Assembly: GCA_034521445.1 (NCBI GenBank)
Contig: JAXHMM010000006.1
Coordinates: forward strand, 124,001-188,000
DNA length: 64,000 nucleotides
DNA from: Balneolaceae bacterium
Lineage (GTDB): Bacteria > Bacteroidota > Rhodothermia > Balneolales > Balneolaceae
Direction: 5' to 3'
In this document: one piece after another, positions 52,105 to 60,350 of the stretch
Numbering within the stretch: the first letter of the stretch is position 1
Layout: each line of letters starts with the position of its first letter
Position numbers and translations under genes: made by a program
Notes under the pieces: generated by a model
The model's input: only the letters and a program-made list of their open reading frames with translations
Databases searched by the model: none
Told to the model about the DNA's origin: nothing

Positions 52105-53235
52105 CTATTGGATATTCCTGATAAAGTGGTCGCTGCGAAAGGGTTCGGAAAGTCCGTCGGCCGCCTCGCGTGCCTTGGTGATGCTTTCAAACTGCCCCAG
52201 CCCCACCCGCCAGTACTGCGTGCCCCCGACGGTGGTTGTCCGTACGGTCACCCTATACCCCTGCTGACGCAACTGATCCGCACGGTTTTCGGCGGCTGTT
52301 CGGTCGGCCAGGGAGTGCACGACGATGGCGTAATAGGAGGAAAGGTTGGTGTTCATATCGCCTTCCAGCCCGTAACCGGAAGACGACGCCTCCCCTCCTG
52401 CGGTAGTAACGTCTTCGCCGCCGCTTTGTTCCGTCTGCACGGCCTCCTGCTCCCCGGCAGCCTGCTCATCCTGCGAGAGTGAGGGGCGGTTGTCCGGTTC
52501 GGCGGGCGTCTGCACCGACTCCCCGGCTTCTGGTCCGGCGGGATCGAAAAGTCCGGAGTCCCAGGCCACCCAGCCGGCGGCTGCCACCGCAACGACAAGG
52601 ACCACGGCGGCCGCGATGCGTCCCAGGGATCCGCCCGATCGTTTATCCCGGCTGGTTTTCACATGACGGTTGTCCCGGCGGGAGGAAGGCGTCTTTTCAC
52701 CCGAGGAAGGCGGAACAGCCGCAGATTCTCCCTTCTTCTCCTGCGCTTGCCCCTCCTCTCCTGAGCGGTGGGCAGCCTCCCGGCGGGCCTTGGCGGCACG
52801 AGCCTTTATGCGGCTGCGGCGGGAATCCTCCTTTCCGCTGCCGGCATCTGCCGGATCGGCCTGACCGGTATCAAGTTCAAAACTTCTGGATGCCTCCCCT
52901 TTCTCATCAGAAGCGCCGGCTGCTATGACATCCTCCTCTCCCTGCGGCGTCTCCCCTGCAACATGCTGCTCCTTGTAGGCGCCGATGAGCTCGATGGGTT
53001 TCATCCCGGCATACTTCTGATTGATCTCAGTTCGGAGGGTACGGGAGGGTTCAAAGCTCAGTTCGCCCCCCTCCATTCGGAAGGTGCCAAACTGTTCGAT
53101 CTCGAAGGATCTGCCCTCTTTTGCAGCGCTGCGAATGCGCTCCATGAGCGTGTCCAGCTGTGCCTGTACTTCCTCCTTGTCCAGGCCCGATCGTTCGGCC
53201 AGCAGCGCTGCAAGCTGTTCCCTGTCGATCTTCAT
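52105..53235 (-). CDS. HU-domain/transmembrane/SPOR-domain fusion protein
   Basis: A 376-residue protein with three parts. Residues 1-90 resemble the HU/IHF DNA-binding fold (REQLAALLAERSGLDKEEVQ, EIEQFGTFRMEGGELSFEP, LRTEINQKYAGMKPIEL). A long charged linker (95-200), basic near the membrane, leads to a single membrane span (about 204-223, RIAAAVVLVVAVAAAGWVAW). The periplasmic part ends in a SPOR domain (about 299-376: YYAIVVHSLADRTAAENRAD, YWRVGLGQFESITKA), which in other proteins binds denuded septal peptidoglycan. Its ATG overlaps the previous stop (ATGA, 53232-53235). It links a potential chromosomal side to the cell wall. Confidence 0.9.
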   Translation of the reverse strand: MKIDREQLAALLAERSGLDKEEVQAQLDTLMERIRSAAKEGRSFEIEQFGTFRMEGGELSFEPSRTLRTEINQKYAGMKPIELIGAYKEQHVAGETPQGEEDVIAAGASDEKGEASRSFELDTGQADPADAGSGKEDSRRSRIKARAAKARREAAHRSGEEGQAQEKKGESAAVPPSSGEKTPSSRRDNRHVKTSRDKRSGGSLGRIAAAVVLVVAVAAAGWVAWDSGLFDPAGPEAGESVQTPAEPDNRPSLSQDEQAAGEQEAVQTEQSGGEDVTTAGGEASSSGYGLEGDMNTNLSSYYAIVVHSLADRTAAENRADQLRQQGYRVTVRTTTVGGTQYWRVGLGQFESITKAREAADGLSEPFRSDHFIRNIQ

Positions 53236-53426
53236 GAATGGTCCGGATTGAAAGTAATGGTGTCCCGGGGCGGCATCATAACCACCCGGCCGTCATCGTA
53301 CTGTTTCTGGAACTGGTTGCGGTGCTCGAAGCGAAAGTATCCGAGCCCGTCCAGGTGCACCTCGTTCTTCCGCAGCACCTGTTCTCGCACCACTTCCCTG
53401 AATGCCTGTAAAAATGCCTTTTCCAT
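53232..53426 (-). CDS. Small HU-like protein (64 residues)
   Basis: A complete short gene between the outer-membrane barrel gene (7-base gap) and the HU-SPOR gene (4-base overlap). MEKAFLQAFREVVREQVLRK followed by NEVHLDGLGYFRFEHRNQF and PPRDTITFNPD fits the HU-family N-terminal helices plus the start of the beta arm. It is too short for a full HU (about 90 residues), so the DNA-binding arm is truncated. It may pair with the HU part of the next protein, as HU subunits form heterodimers. The tight packing supports it being real. Confidence 0.8.
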   Translation of the reverse strand: MEKAFLQAFREVVREQVLRKNEVHLDGLGYFRFEHRNQFQKQYDDGRVVMMPPRDTITFNPDHS

Positions 53427-53433
53427 GCTCTCT

Positions 53434-55176
53434 TTACAGTTTTAGCGTGACGCCCCCGAAGACCTGCAGAGGACGCTCGGGGTAACGGTACCACATGCTG
53501 TAATTCTGGCTCAACAAGTTCACAATTTTTGCATACACCCCAAAATGGTCGCTGATCTCTACGTCAGCCCGCCCCCCCAGCAGAAAGACGGGATCGAGCT
53601 CCGCATCCAGGGTCTGCTGGCTGTTGGCCGGCCGGCCTCCCATGAGATCGGCCCAGCCCTCGACCTTGATATCGTTAATGGGACGAAATGAGATACTGCC
53701 GTTGAGCCCCCACGTTTCCATAAAGGGCACCCTATCGCCGCTGTGGTAGGACACCTCATCTACGAGGCGCGGTACCTGTAAGTAACCCTCGGCGTGGAAC
53801 CAGATGGTTTCGGCCACCAGGGCGTGGGAGACGCCACCGAAGATTCTGGCCACAGTCAGGTCATCGTAGTATACACGGTAATCGGCTGGAGGATCGCCGG
53901 CGGCCGCGGCCGCGGACAGGGCCCCTTCGTAGGCAAAAACGGGATTATTGTCGCCGTAGCGATAGCTCACTCCGCCATAGATCCGGCCCTCGTCGAAAAA
54001 GGCAAGGGAAATCTCGGCCGATCCGCGCATGTCGTAGCTGTGCCCCAACTCCTGTTCAATCTGGACAAAGCGGTTGCGGTCATAGAGCTGCCCGCGGCTA
54101 AAGAGACGGGGTGCGGCCTCGCCCTGCACCTGAAGCGTCAGGCGCTCGCTGATCCAGTACTTCAGGCTTAGGCGGGGTCCCGGAAGGACCGCGCTTTCCA
54201 TCGAATTGGCTACATAGTAGGCGCCGGCCTCGGCTGTTAGCCGGGTCGTATAGTTGAACAGCCGATCGTAGACAGCCGCACCGTACAGGGTGATCCAGCC
54301 GGTGGTCCCGTCGCCGATTTCATCGGAGTAGATGCCGCCGCGCACGTCGCCTTTCACCTGCCATGTTTCTCGCGGCTGGCTTCCGGCCCACTGGTAGCGT
54401 CCGCCCACCTCGTAGACGGCCTCATGCCCCTGGCGGATGCCTCCACCCTCATTCACCTTCATGCCGTTAAATTTCAGGTCGGCCCGGGCATCCCACCCTG
54501 TCACACCGTTGCGCATGCTGCGGAGTTCCGCCCCTAGATTGAAACCGGTAAGGCTGCGCTGGCCGTAGTCGGTGCTGCTGCCGGAAGGGGGAAATCCTGC
54601 GGAGTAGTTGAAGTCGCTTCGCATCCCCCCAAACACATCCAGCTGGGTACGGGCATCCAGCTTGGTGCCGAACTCCAGGTTGGCTGCAAAGTCCCGGTAC
54701 GTGCTTGGACGTTGATCCAGGTGGTCGTCCAACGAGGTGCTCAGATCGAGATCCATCCCTACGTAGCTGCGGTCCGACGGTTTGTAAAGGCCCCATAACT
54801 TCGCCTCCGGCGCGGTGTAGCTCCCGAAACCGGCATTTGCAAAAAGGCCGATGGGAGCGGAATAGGACATGGGCACATAATCGGGGGGGGCGGGGCGGGA
54901 GAGTTCGCTGACCGAGAGACTGGCCACCACATCGTCGCGAGACTCCATGAAGGGCATGCGGTCGGGGTCAATCTGGAAAACCCGGGGATTGGGATCGAAG
55001 CCCAGGATGGGCTGCCGGGTGAGCCCGGGGAAACGGGCGCGAAACTGACTCCGTATTTCGATGTCCTGCGGGTCGATTTCCGGGAGCAGGGTATTCTGGC
55101 CCTGCTCCTGCTGGGCATGTGCAGGCACGGTGAGGACCGCAAGCATCAGAAGTGGCAACAGGTACGATAGCCGCAT
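53434..55176 (-). CDS. Outer-membrane beta-barrel protein at the head of the HU/Tol cluster
   Basis: About 580 residues from the ATG at 55176, which begins a signal peptide (LSYLLPLLMLAVLTVPAHAQ). An ATG at 55212 would put 12 extra residues before it. There is a short N-terminal region (about 20-90: EIDPQDIEIRSQFRARFPGL, NPRVFQIDPDRMPFM) and then a strand-rich barrel ending in VFGGVTLKL. No plug domain or TonB box is visible, so it is not a standard TonB-dependent receptor. A possible -7 box (TACATTGC, 55213-55220) is just upstream. The following HU-like gene starts 7 bases after its stop. Confidence 0.8.
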   Translation of the reverse strand: MRLSYLLPLLMLAVLTVPAHAQQEQGQNTLLPEIDPQDIEIRSQFRARFPGLTRQPILGFDPNPRVFQIDPDRMPFMESRDDVVASLSVSELSRPAPPDYVPMSYSAPIGLFANAGFGSYTAPEAKLWGLYKPSDRSYVGMDLDLSTSLDDHLDQRPSTYRDFAANLEFGTKLDARTQLDVFGGMRSDFNYSAGFPPSGSSTDYGQRSLTGFNLGAELRSMRNGVTGWDARADLKFNGMKVNEGGGIRQGHEAVYEVGGRYQWAGSQPRETWQVKGDVRGGIYSDEIGDGTTGWITLYGAAVYDRLFNYTTRLTAEAGAYYVANSMESAVLPGPRLSLKYWISERLTLQVQGEAAPRLFSRGQLYDRNRFVQIEQELGHSYDMRGSAEISLAFFDEGRIYGGVSYRYGDNNPVFAYEGALSAAAAAGDPPADYRVYYDDLTVARIFGGVSHALVAETIWFHAEGYLQVPRLVDEVSYHSGDRVPFMETWGLNGSISFRPINDIKVEGWADLMGGRPANSQQTLDAELDPVFLLGGRADVEISDHFGVYAKIVNLLSQNYSMWYRYPERPLQVFGGVTLKL

Positions 55177-55345
55177 GGCTGGTCGGGTTCCGTCGGTGGA
55201 TTTTTCAGACATGCAATGTACGAATTTTTCGGCAATCCTTAATGGGCATTATAGCGCCCGGAGGGGCGGAGGTTTCGGCCCAAACCGCCGTGAGGCGTGA
55301 CATCTCCGGTCCCGCAGGCAGGTGCGTGTCCCCGCACTGGCGGGT

Positions 55346-56377
55346 TCAGTTCACCGGCTTCCCCTCGCGTGTCGCCACGTATTTATCCACTGCCAGTGAA
55401 AGAGGGGTGAATAGCGCCACAAAAAGTACGGTGGCGGCGTGAGTGATGGTGGCATAGGCCAGCCCGGTGACGGCCGGCACGGCGAAGAGTACCAGCAGGG
55501 TTTGCTTGACAAAGTAATGGTAGGTCCCGATGCCGCCTGGGGAGGGAATGGCGATACCGATGGCCGAGATGACGGTAACCACCAGTGCGTCCAGCAGGCT
55601 CAGGTCGTAAACGGTCTGCATGTCAAACATCCAGAAGGGGATCCACGACATGGCCGTATAGCAGGCCCAGATGAGCAGGGTATAGGAAAGGAACAGCCCC
55701 CACCTCTTTACCTGGCGGGCGGCCAGAATGCCGTCGCGGAACATGCGCACGGCGTTGCGGATGCGGTCCACCCAGGGACGGACAGACTCGAAGCGGCGGC
55801 CCAGGTAACACAGCAGGGACCAGCCCGCCCATCCCCCCAGTCCAAAGAGAAGCAGGAGGCCGACGATCCATAGCAGCTCCGTCAGGGCAAATCCTCCCGA
55901 AAACATACGCACCGTCTGCTCCCCAAAAATCTGCCGGAGCAGCTCAAGGTCTGTAATAAGGTAGATACATACCACCAGCAGAAGCAGCAGCATGGTGGCC
56001 ATGTCGATGATGCGCTCCAGAACGATGGTGCCCATCAGCTTGGAGGCGCTCAGACCCTCGCGTTTGGCCACATAGACCGGCCGGCTCACCTCTCCCAGAC
56101 GGGGACCCACGATATTCAGCAGGTATCCGGTGAGGACCCCGGCCACCAGGGTGGAGCGATTCAGTTCCTTCTTGTCATGCTCAATGAGCAATCTCCAGCG
56201 CTCAGCCCTCAGGAAATGCCCGGTCAGCAGGGTCAGTCCGAAGGGGGGCACCCAGTAGAAGGTGATCTGCCGGGCGTAGTCCCAGACCTCGCGGAGGGGC
56301 ACGTTGCGGAAAGCCAGCCAGAGGAAGAGTCCCCCAAGCAGCAGTGTTAATGCGATTTTGATCGATTTGCGAAGCAT
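55346..56377 (-). CDS. YbhN/UPF0104-type flippase-like membrane protein
   Basis: A 343-residue multi-pass membrane protein of the lysylphosphatidylglycerol-synthase transmembrane (YbhN) family. It shows LWLAFRNVPLREVWDYARQI near the start, TLVAGVLTGYLLNIVGPRLG and EVSRPVYVAKREGLS, then IPSPGGIGTYHYFVKQTLL near the end, all conserved in these proteins. There is no C-terminal catalytic domain, so it is not an MprF enzyme, and it may move a lipid across the inner membrane. It starts 5 bases after the LolA stop, in one transcript. Confidence 0.88.
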   Translation of the reverse strand: MLRKSIKIALTLLLGGLFLWLAFRNVPLREVWDYARQITFYWVPPFGLTLLTGHFLRAERWRLLIEHDKKELNRSTLVAGVLTGYLLNIVGPRLGEVSRPVYVAKREGLSASKLMGTIVLERIIDMATMLLLLLVVCIYLITDLELLRQIFGEQTVRMFSGGFALTELLWIVGLLLLFGLGGWAGWSLLCYLGRRFESVRPWVDRIRNAVRMFRDGILAARQVKRWGLFLSYTLLIWACYTAMSWIPFWMFDMQTVYDLSLLDALVVTVISAIGIAIPSPGGIGTYHYFVKQTLLVLFAVPAVTGLAYATITHAATVLFVALFTPLSLAVDKYVATREGKPVN

Positions 56378-56382
56378 TTGCC

Positions 56383-57036
56383 TCAGTTGCGCATGTCGAT
56401 AACCTCTGCGCCGTCAGGAGGATCCAGCCGAAAAAGGGCGGAGTCGGGACGGGCGAAGGCGCCGTCGCTGAAGGCGGTGGTAATGACGTTATCCGCGGGG
56501 TCGACCGCGCGAATGCGCAGGGGAATCAGGTCGGGGGTGAGCCAGATCTCCACCTGGCGGTACATGGCAAATGGGTCACCGGAAGTGAGCAGGATGTACT
56601 CGCGGTTGCCGCGCCGTTCCTGAGTTTCAACCGTAAAAGTGGAGTCCACCCCATTCAGAATGCGCGAAGGGGCGAAATCGTCGTCTTCCGGCTCGTAGGT
56701 ACTGATGATTACGCGGTTGCGGTTGCGGTCGTAGACCCGGGAGGTCTCCCCATCCACCACTACGGTTTCGTTGCCGGTCTGCACCTTATAGCGCTGCCGG
56801 CCCACCCAGATGCGCCCGCTGTCGGATGTGGAGTCGCCCGTAAAGGAATCCACGTAGGAGTGTGTAAAGGCGGCCGCAAAGATCTCCCCGTTCTCGAAAC
56901 GTTCCCTGAGCTGTTCGAAGGCCTCCCTGTTGGAATCGCCTCCCTGGGCGGTAGCAATCGAGGGATGCATCCCAAAGAGTGCCAGGACCGCCGGAAGAAG
57001 AATCGCCCATGCGGCGCTGCGCAAAGTAAAAGACAT
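56383..57036 (-). CDS. lolA: LolA-type outer-membrane lipoprotein carrier
   Basis: About 217 residues from the ATG at 57036 (the signal is RSAAWAILLPAVLALFGM). The ORF opens further upstream inside ftsK, but 57036 is one base after the ftsK stop and begins the signal peptide. The mature domain has LolA features: FEQLRERFENGEIFAAAFTH, GRIWVGRQRYKVQTGNETVV, RNRVIISTYEPEDD, VEIWLTPDLIPLRIRAVDPA and LFRLDPPDGAEVID. It carries lipoproteins across the periplasm from the LolCDE transporter, which is not visible here. It is between ftsK and the flippase-like gene. Confidence 0.9.
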   Translation of the reverse strand: MSFTLRSAAWAILLPAVLALFGMHPSIATAQGGDSNREAFEQLRERFENGEIFAAAFTHSYVDSFTGDSTSDSGRIWVGRQRYKVQTGNETVVVDGETSRVYDRNRNRVIISTYEPEDDDFAPSRILNGVDSTFTVETQERRGNREYILLTSGDPFAMYRQVEIWLTPDLIPLRIRAVDPADNVITTAFSDGAFARPDSALFRLDPPDGAEVIDMRN

Positions 57037-57037
57037 G

Positions 57038-59572
57038 CTATCGGTCAAATTCATCCAGGTCGTTAAGCAGTTGCTCCAGTTCATCCTCGTCGTCCACCAG
57101 CACGTCACGCGCCGTGCTTCCCTGGTAGGGTCCTACGACGCCTGCATTATAAAGTTGGTCGATGATACGTCCGGCGCGGTTATAACCGATTTTAAGTTTG
57201 CGCTGAAGAAGCGATACTGAACCCTGCTGGTGCAGTACCACCACCTTGGCGGCCGACTCAAAGAGTTCATCGATGTCTTCCAGCGGATCGGGGATGTCGC
57301 CGTCGGCGCTTTCATCATGTACAACGGGCAGGTGGTAAGGATGCTTGTATCCGAGCTGTCCGCCGATAAAAGCGGTGATGCGCTCCACTTCCTCGGTGGA
57401 GACATAGGCGTTCTGGATGCGGGTCATGCCGCCGCCGTTGGTGAAGAGCATGTCTCCGTTGCCGATGAGCTGGTCGGCCCCTCCGATGTCAAGGATAGTG
57501 CGGGAGTCCACCTTGGAAGCAACCTGGTAGGCAATTCGCGCGGGAAAATTGGCCTTGATCGTGCCGGTGATCACGTTCACCGAAGGCCGCTGGGTGGCCA
57601 CCACCAGGTGGAGTCCTACGGCCCGGGCCAGCTGCGCCAAGCGTGCGATGGGCTCCTCGATCTGCTTGCCCGCCGTCATCATCAGGTCCGCCAGCTCGTC
57701 GATCACTACGACAATATATGGCAGGTGGCGGTGGCCCAGCTCCTCATCCAGCTCCCCGTTGTCAAACTTCTCGTTGTAGTCCTTGATGTCGCGCACCATG
57801 GCCATCTTGAGCAGTTCGTAGCGTTCGTCCATTTCCTCGGTGAGGCTCTCCAGGGTTTCCTGCGCCTTGGAGGTGTCGGTCACAATAGGTTCCTCGGCTC
57901 CAGGGAGGGTGGCCAGAAAGTGGTTCTGAATATGGCGATAGAGGGAAAGTTCGATCTTCTTGGGGTCCATCAGCACAAACTTCAGGTTGTCCGGATGGCA
58001 CTTGTAGAGCAGGCAGGTGATGATGGTGTTGATGCCCACGGTCTTTCCGGATCCTGTGGCGCCGGCAATCAGCAAGTGGGGCATTTTGGTCAGGTCCACC
58101 ATAAAGACCTCGTTTTCGATGGTCTTGCCGAAAGCCAGGGGCAGTTCAAAGTCGGTCTCCACGAACTTCTTGGTATTGATGACCGTCTTCATGTAGACCG
58201 TTTCGCGTGCGCCGTTGGGCACCTCGATGCCCACGGCCGAACGGCCGGGAATGGGAGCAATGATACGCAGCCCGTGGGCGGCGGTGGCCATCTTCAGGTC
58301 GTTGGCATAGCTCTCAATCTTGGAGATCTTCACGTCCGGCGCCGGATCGAGCTCGTAGAGGGTGACCGTAGGCCCCACAATGGCGTTGATGCTGCGAATC
58401 TCGATCTTGTGGCGCTTCAGCTTGTCAAGGATGATACGCTTGTTATCCTTGATCTCCTGCATATCCACCTCATTCCCATCGTGAGGCGGGGAGTCGAGCA
58501 GGTCAATGGAAGGAAACTTGTACTTGATTTCGGGGATATCCCGGGCCTTGTCCTTGTTCTGGCGCTCAAGGGCGCGCTGGTCGGCCTCCTCCTCGCCCTC
58601 GCCCACAAAGACCGAAATATCCACATCGTCCTCCTCTTCCTCGGCCACCTTGCGAGTATCATCTTTGTCAAGAATGGCGCGGGTACGCGTATCGAGAGAC
58701 TGCACCTCCTGCTGTTCGCGGTGGCGGCGCTCCTCGTCTTCCTTCTGCGACTCCTCCACGATGTCGTCGATGCTCCGAGAGGGGGCCTGGGCGCCGTCAC
58801 TGCCCCGCTGGCCGCCCCCCTGTTCGGGCCCGCGCTTCTGCACAGAAGGGGAGGTGGACTCGTCCCTGACCTTCTTTTCGGCCTGCTGGCGGGCCTCCAC
58901 CTCACGCTGGCGTCCGCGCTCCTCGCGGCGGCGGCTACGCTCCTCAAGACGTTCCTCCCAACGCCCCTTCATAGCGGCAAACCAGCTCTTGACGCGGTCG
59001 ATGGATTTCTGCAAATCACGGTCCAGCACCATCATGGCCGTGACTACAAGCATCACCAGCAGGATAAGAAAGGCGCCCCAGTTGGTAAAACGGTGCAGCA
59101 GGTAGGCGGCGCCCAGCCCCGACTGTCCGCTCCAGTTGGAGGAGAGCCAGCCGAACTCGTTGTTGAGAAGTCCCAGCGAGGTGGCGAGCAGCACCATGGT
59201 CCACAGCCCCACGGAGATGGGCCAAACCATATCACGGACGTCCCTGCAGCGGAATACCATCCAGCCAAAGCCCACCACCAGCAGGGAGAAAATCACGCTG
59301 ACATATCCAAATAGACTGTAGACAAAGAAATGCGAAAGGTAGGCGCCCAGCACGCCCAACCCATTCTGCACCCGAAGGGCAGGACCCCCCTCCATCGAGG
59401 CGATGCTGCCCGGGGAAAGAGATTGCACGTACCCGTAGTCGGCCGGGTGATAAGTCAGGATGCTCAGGGCCACCAGGGTACCGATGGCCATGATCAGAAT
59501 GCCCGCGATCTCCAGCTTTCGGGTGCGGGAGATCCCGCCGAGGAAGGAGGCCGACTTATTCTTGCTTGCCAT
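57038..59572 (-). CDS. ftsK: DNA translocase FtsK/SpoIIIE
   Basis: About 844 residues. Four N-terminal membrane spans (to about 190), a charged linker (about 200-350) and the motor domain: Walker A LLIAGATGSGKTVGINT, Walker B region IVVVIDELADLM, AVGLHLVVATQRPSVNVITG and the KVDSRTILDIGGADQLIG segment. The C-terminal gamma winged-helix domain (SLLQRKLKIGYNRAGRIIDQ, then GVVGPYQGS) reads the KOPS sites. The ATG at 59572 is chosen; one 8 codons upstream (59596) overlaps comB further. It pumps DNA at the division septum and is upstream of lolA with a single-base gap. Confidence 0.95.
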   Translation of the reverse strand: MASKNKSASFLGGISRTRKLEIAGILIMAIGTLVALSILTYHPADYGYVQSLSPGSIASMEGGPALRVQNGLGVLGAYLSHFFVYSLFGYVSVIFSLLVVGFGWMVFRCRDVRDMVWPISVGLWTMVLLATSLGLLNNEFGWLSSNWSGQSGLGAAYLLHRFTNWGAFLILLVMLVVTAMMVLDRDLQKSIDRVKSWFAAMKGRWEERLEERSRRREERGRQREVEARQQAEKKVRDESTSPSVQKRGPEQGGGQRGSDGAQAPSRSIDDIVEESQKEDEERRHREQQEVQSLDTRTRAILDKDDTRKVAEEEEDDVDISVFVGEGEEEADQRALERQNKDKARDIPEIKYKFPSIDLLDSPPHDGNEVDMQEIKDNKRIILDKLKRHKIEIRSINAIVGPTVTLYELDPAPDVKISKIESYANDLKMATAAHGLRIIAPIPGRSAVGIEVPNGARETVYMKTVINTKKFVETDFELPLAFGKTIENEVFMVDLTKMPHLLIAGATGSGKTVGINTIITCLLYKCHPDNLKFVLMDPKKIELSLYRHIQNHFLATLPGAEEPIVTDTSKAQETLESLTEEMDERYELLKMAMVRDIKDYNEKFDNGELDEELGHRHLPYIVVVIDELADLMMTAGKQIEEPIARLAQLARAVGLHLVVATQRPSVNVITGTIKANFPARIAYQVASKVDSRTILDIGGADQLIGNGDMLFTNGGGMTRIQNAYVSTEEVERITAFIGGQLGYKHPYHLPVVHDESADGDIPDPLEDIDELFESAAKVVVLHQQGSVSLLQRKLKIGYNRAGRIIDQLYNAGVVGPYQGSTARDVLVDDEDELEQLLNDLDEFDR

Positions 59573-60296
59573 GGCTGTCTGTAATGATTCCTTCATGCAT
59601 GGCCGGCAGAACGTCGGTGACGCTCAGCTCCGCGCAGTAGCGCAGGTCCTCGCTCCCTACAATGTCCTGCAGCCGGGACGCATGGTTCGATGAAAACACA
59701 ACTTTCTCAATATCATCACCAAATTTTTCAAAAAGACCAAAAGCGACCTTGGCCCCGTCGCGCGCGTCTTCAGACAGACTCCCTTCGCTAAGTTCGTGAA
59801 TAATATTACCGGCACAAAGTAAATCTTCGATGGAGAGCCGTCCCCGCCACCCCGCGCAGACCAGCACAATATCGTTGCCGGACTCCCGCAGCCGGCGGAC
59901 CAGGGCGTCCAGGTTGCGGAAGCATCCCACGTATACCTCCCCGGCGAGGCTGCAGCGTTTCAACGCCTTGGTGCCGTTGGTGGTGTTGAGAATCACGGTA
60001 TGTCCCCCCACCGTTTCAGGAGTGTACTCCAGGGGAGAGTTGCCCAGATCGTAACCCTCGATGGTCACCCCGTCCTTCTCCCCGCAGAGCAGGTAGTGGG
60101 AGGAGTCCAGCCCCTGCGAGATGCGTCCCGCCGCGTCCATGTCCCCTACCGGGATGACGCCTTTGGCCCCGTTTTCCAGGGCGGCCACAATGGTGCTGCT
60201 GGCCCGGAGCACATCGATCATCACGGCGGTTTTGCCCCGCAGCTCATCCTCCGAAAAGGCCTGCGCGGCCGTAAATACTTCCACTCCCGTACTCAT
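59556..60296 (-). CDS. comB: 2-phosphosulfolactate phosphatase-like protein
   Basis: A 246-residue protein with the ComB pattern: TAVMIDVLRASSTIVAALEN near the start, LCGEKDGVTIEGYDLGNSPL, VILNTTNGTKAL and CAGWRGRLSIEDLLCAGNII. The archetype hydrolyses 2-phosphosulfolactate to sulfolactate in coenzyme M biosynthesis, which this bacterium probably does not make, so a different phosphoester or a sulfonate pathway is likely. Its stop overlaps the start of ftsK by 17 to 41 bases depending on the ftsK start. It follows gcvT by 54 bases. Confidence 0.9.
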   Translation of the reverse strand: MSTGVEVFTAAQAFSEDELRGKTAVMIDVLRASSTIVAALENGAKGVIPVGDMDAAGRISQGLDSSHYLLCGEKDGVTIEGYDLGNSPLEYTPETVGGHTVILNTTNGTKALKRCSLAGEVYVGCFRNLDALVRRLRESGNDIVLVCAGWRGRLSIEDLLCAGNIIHELSEGSLSEDARDGAKVAFGLFEKFGDDIEKVVFSSNHASRLQDIVGSEDLRYCAELSVTDVLPAMHEGIITDSHGKQE

Positions 60297-60350
60297 GGTC
60301 CTTGATTTCGTTCTCTAAACTCTGTGTTGATGATACACGCACCTCCTTCT

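Noticed and set aside
57230-59314. A 694-codon open frame on the plus strand
   Set aside because: It is antisense to ftsK, whose motifs and length are clear. High GC creates such mirror frames, and its predicted protein is His/Val-rich low-complexity without a family.
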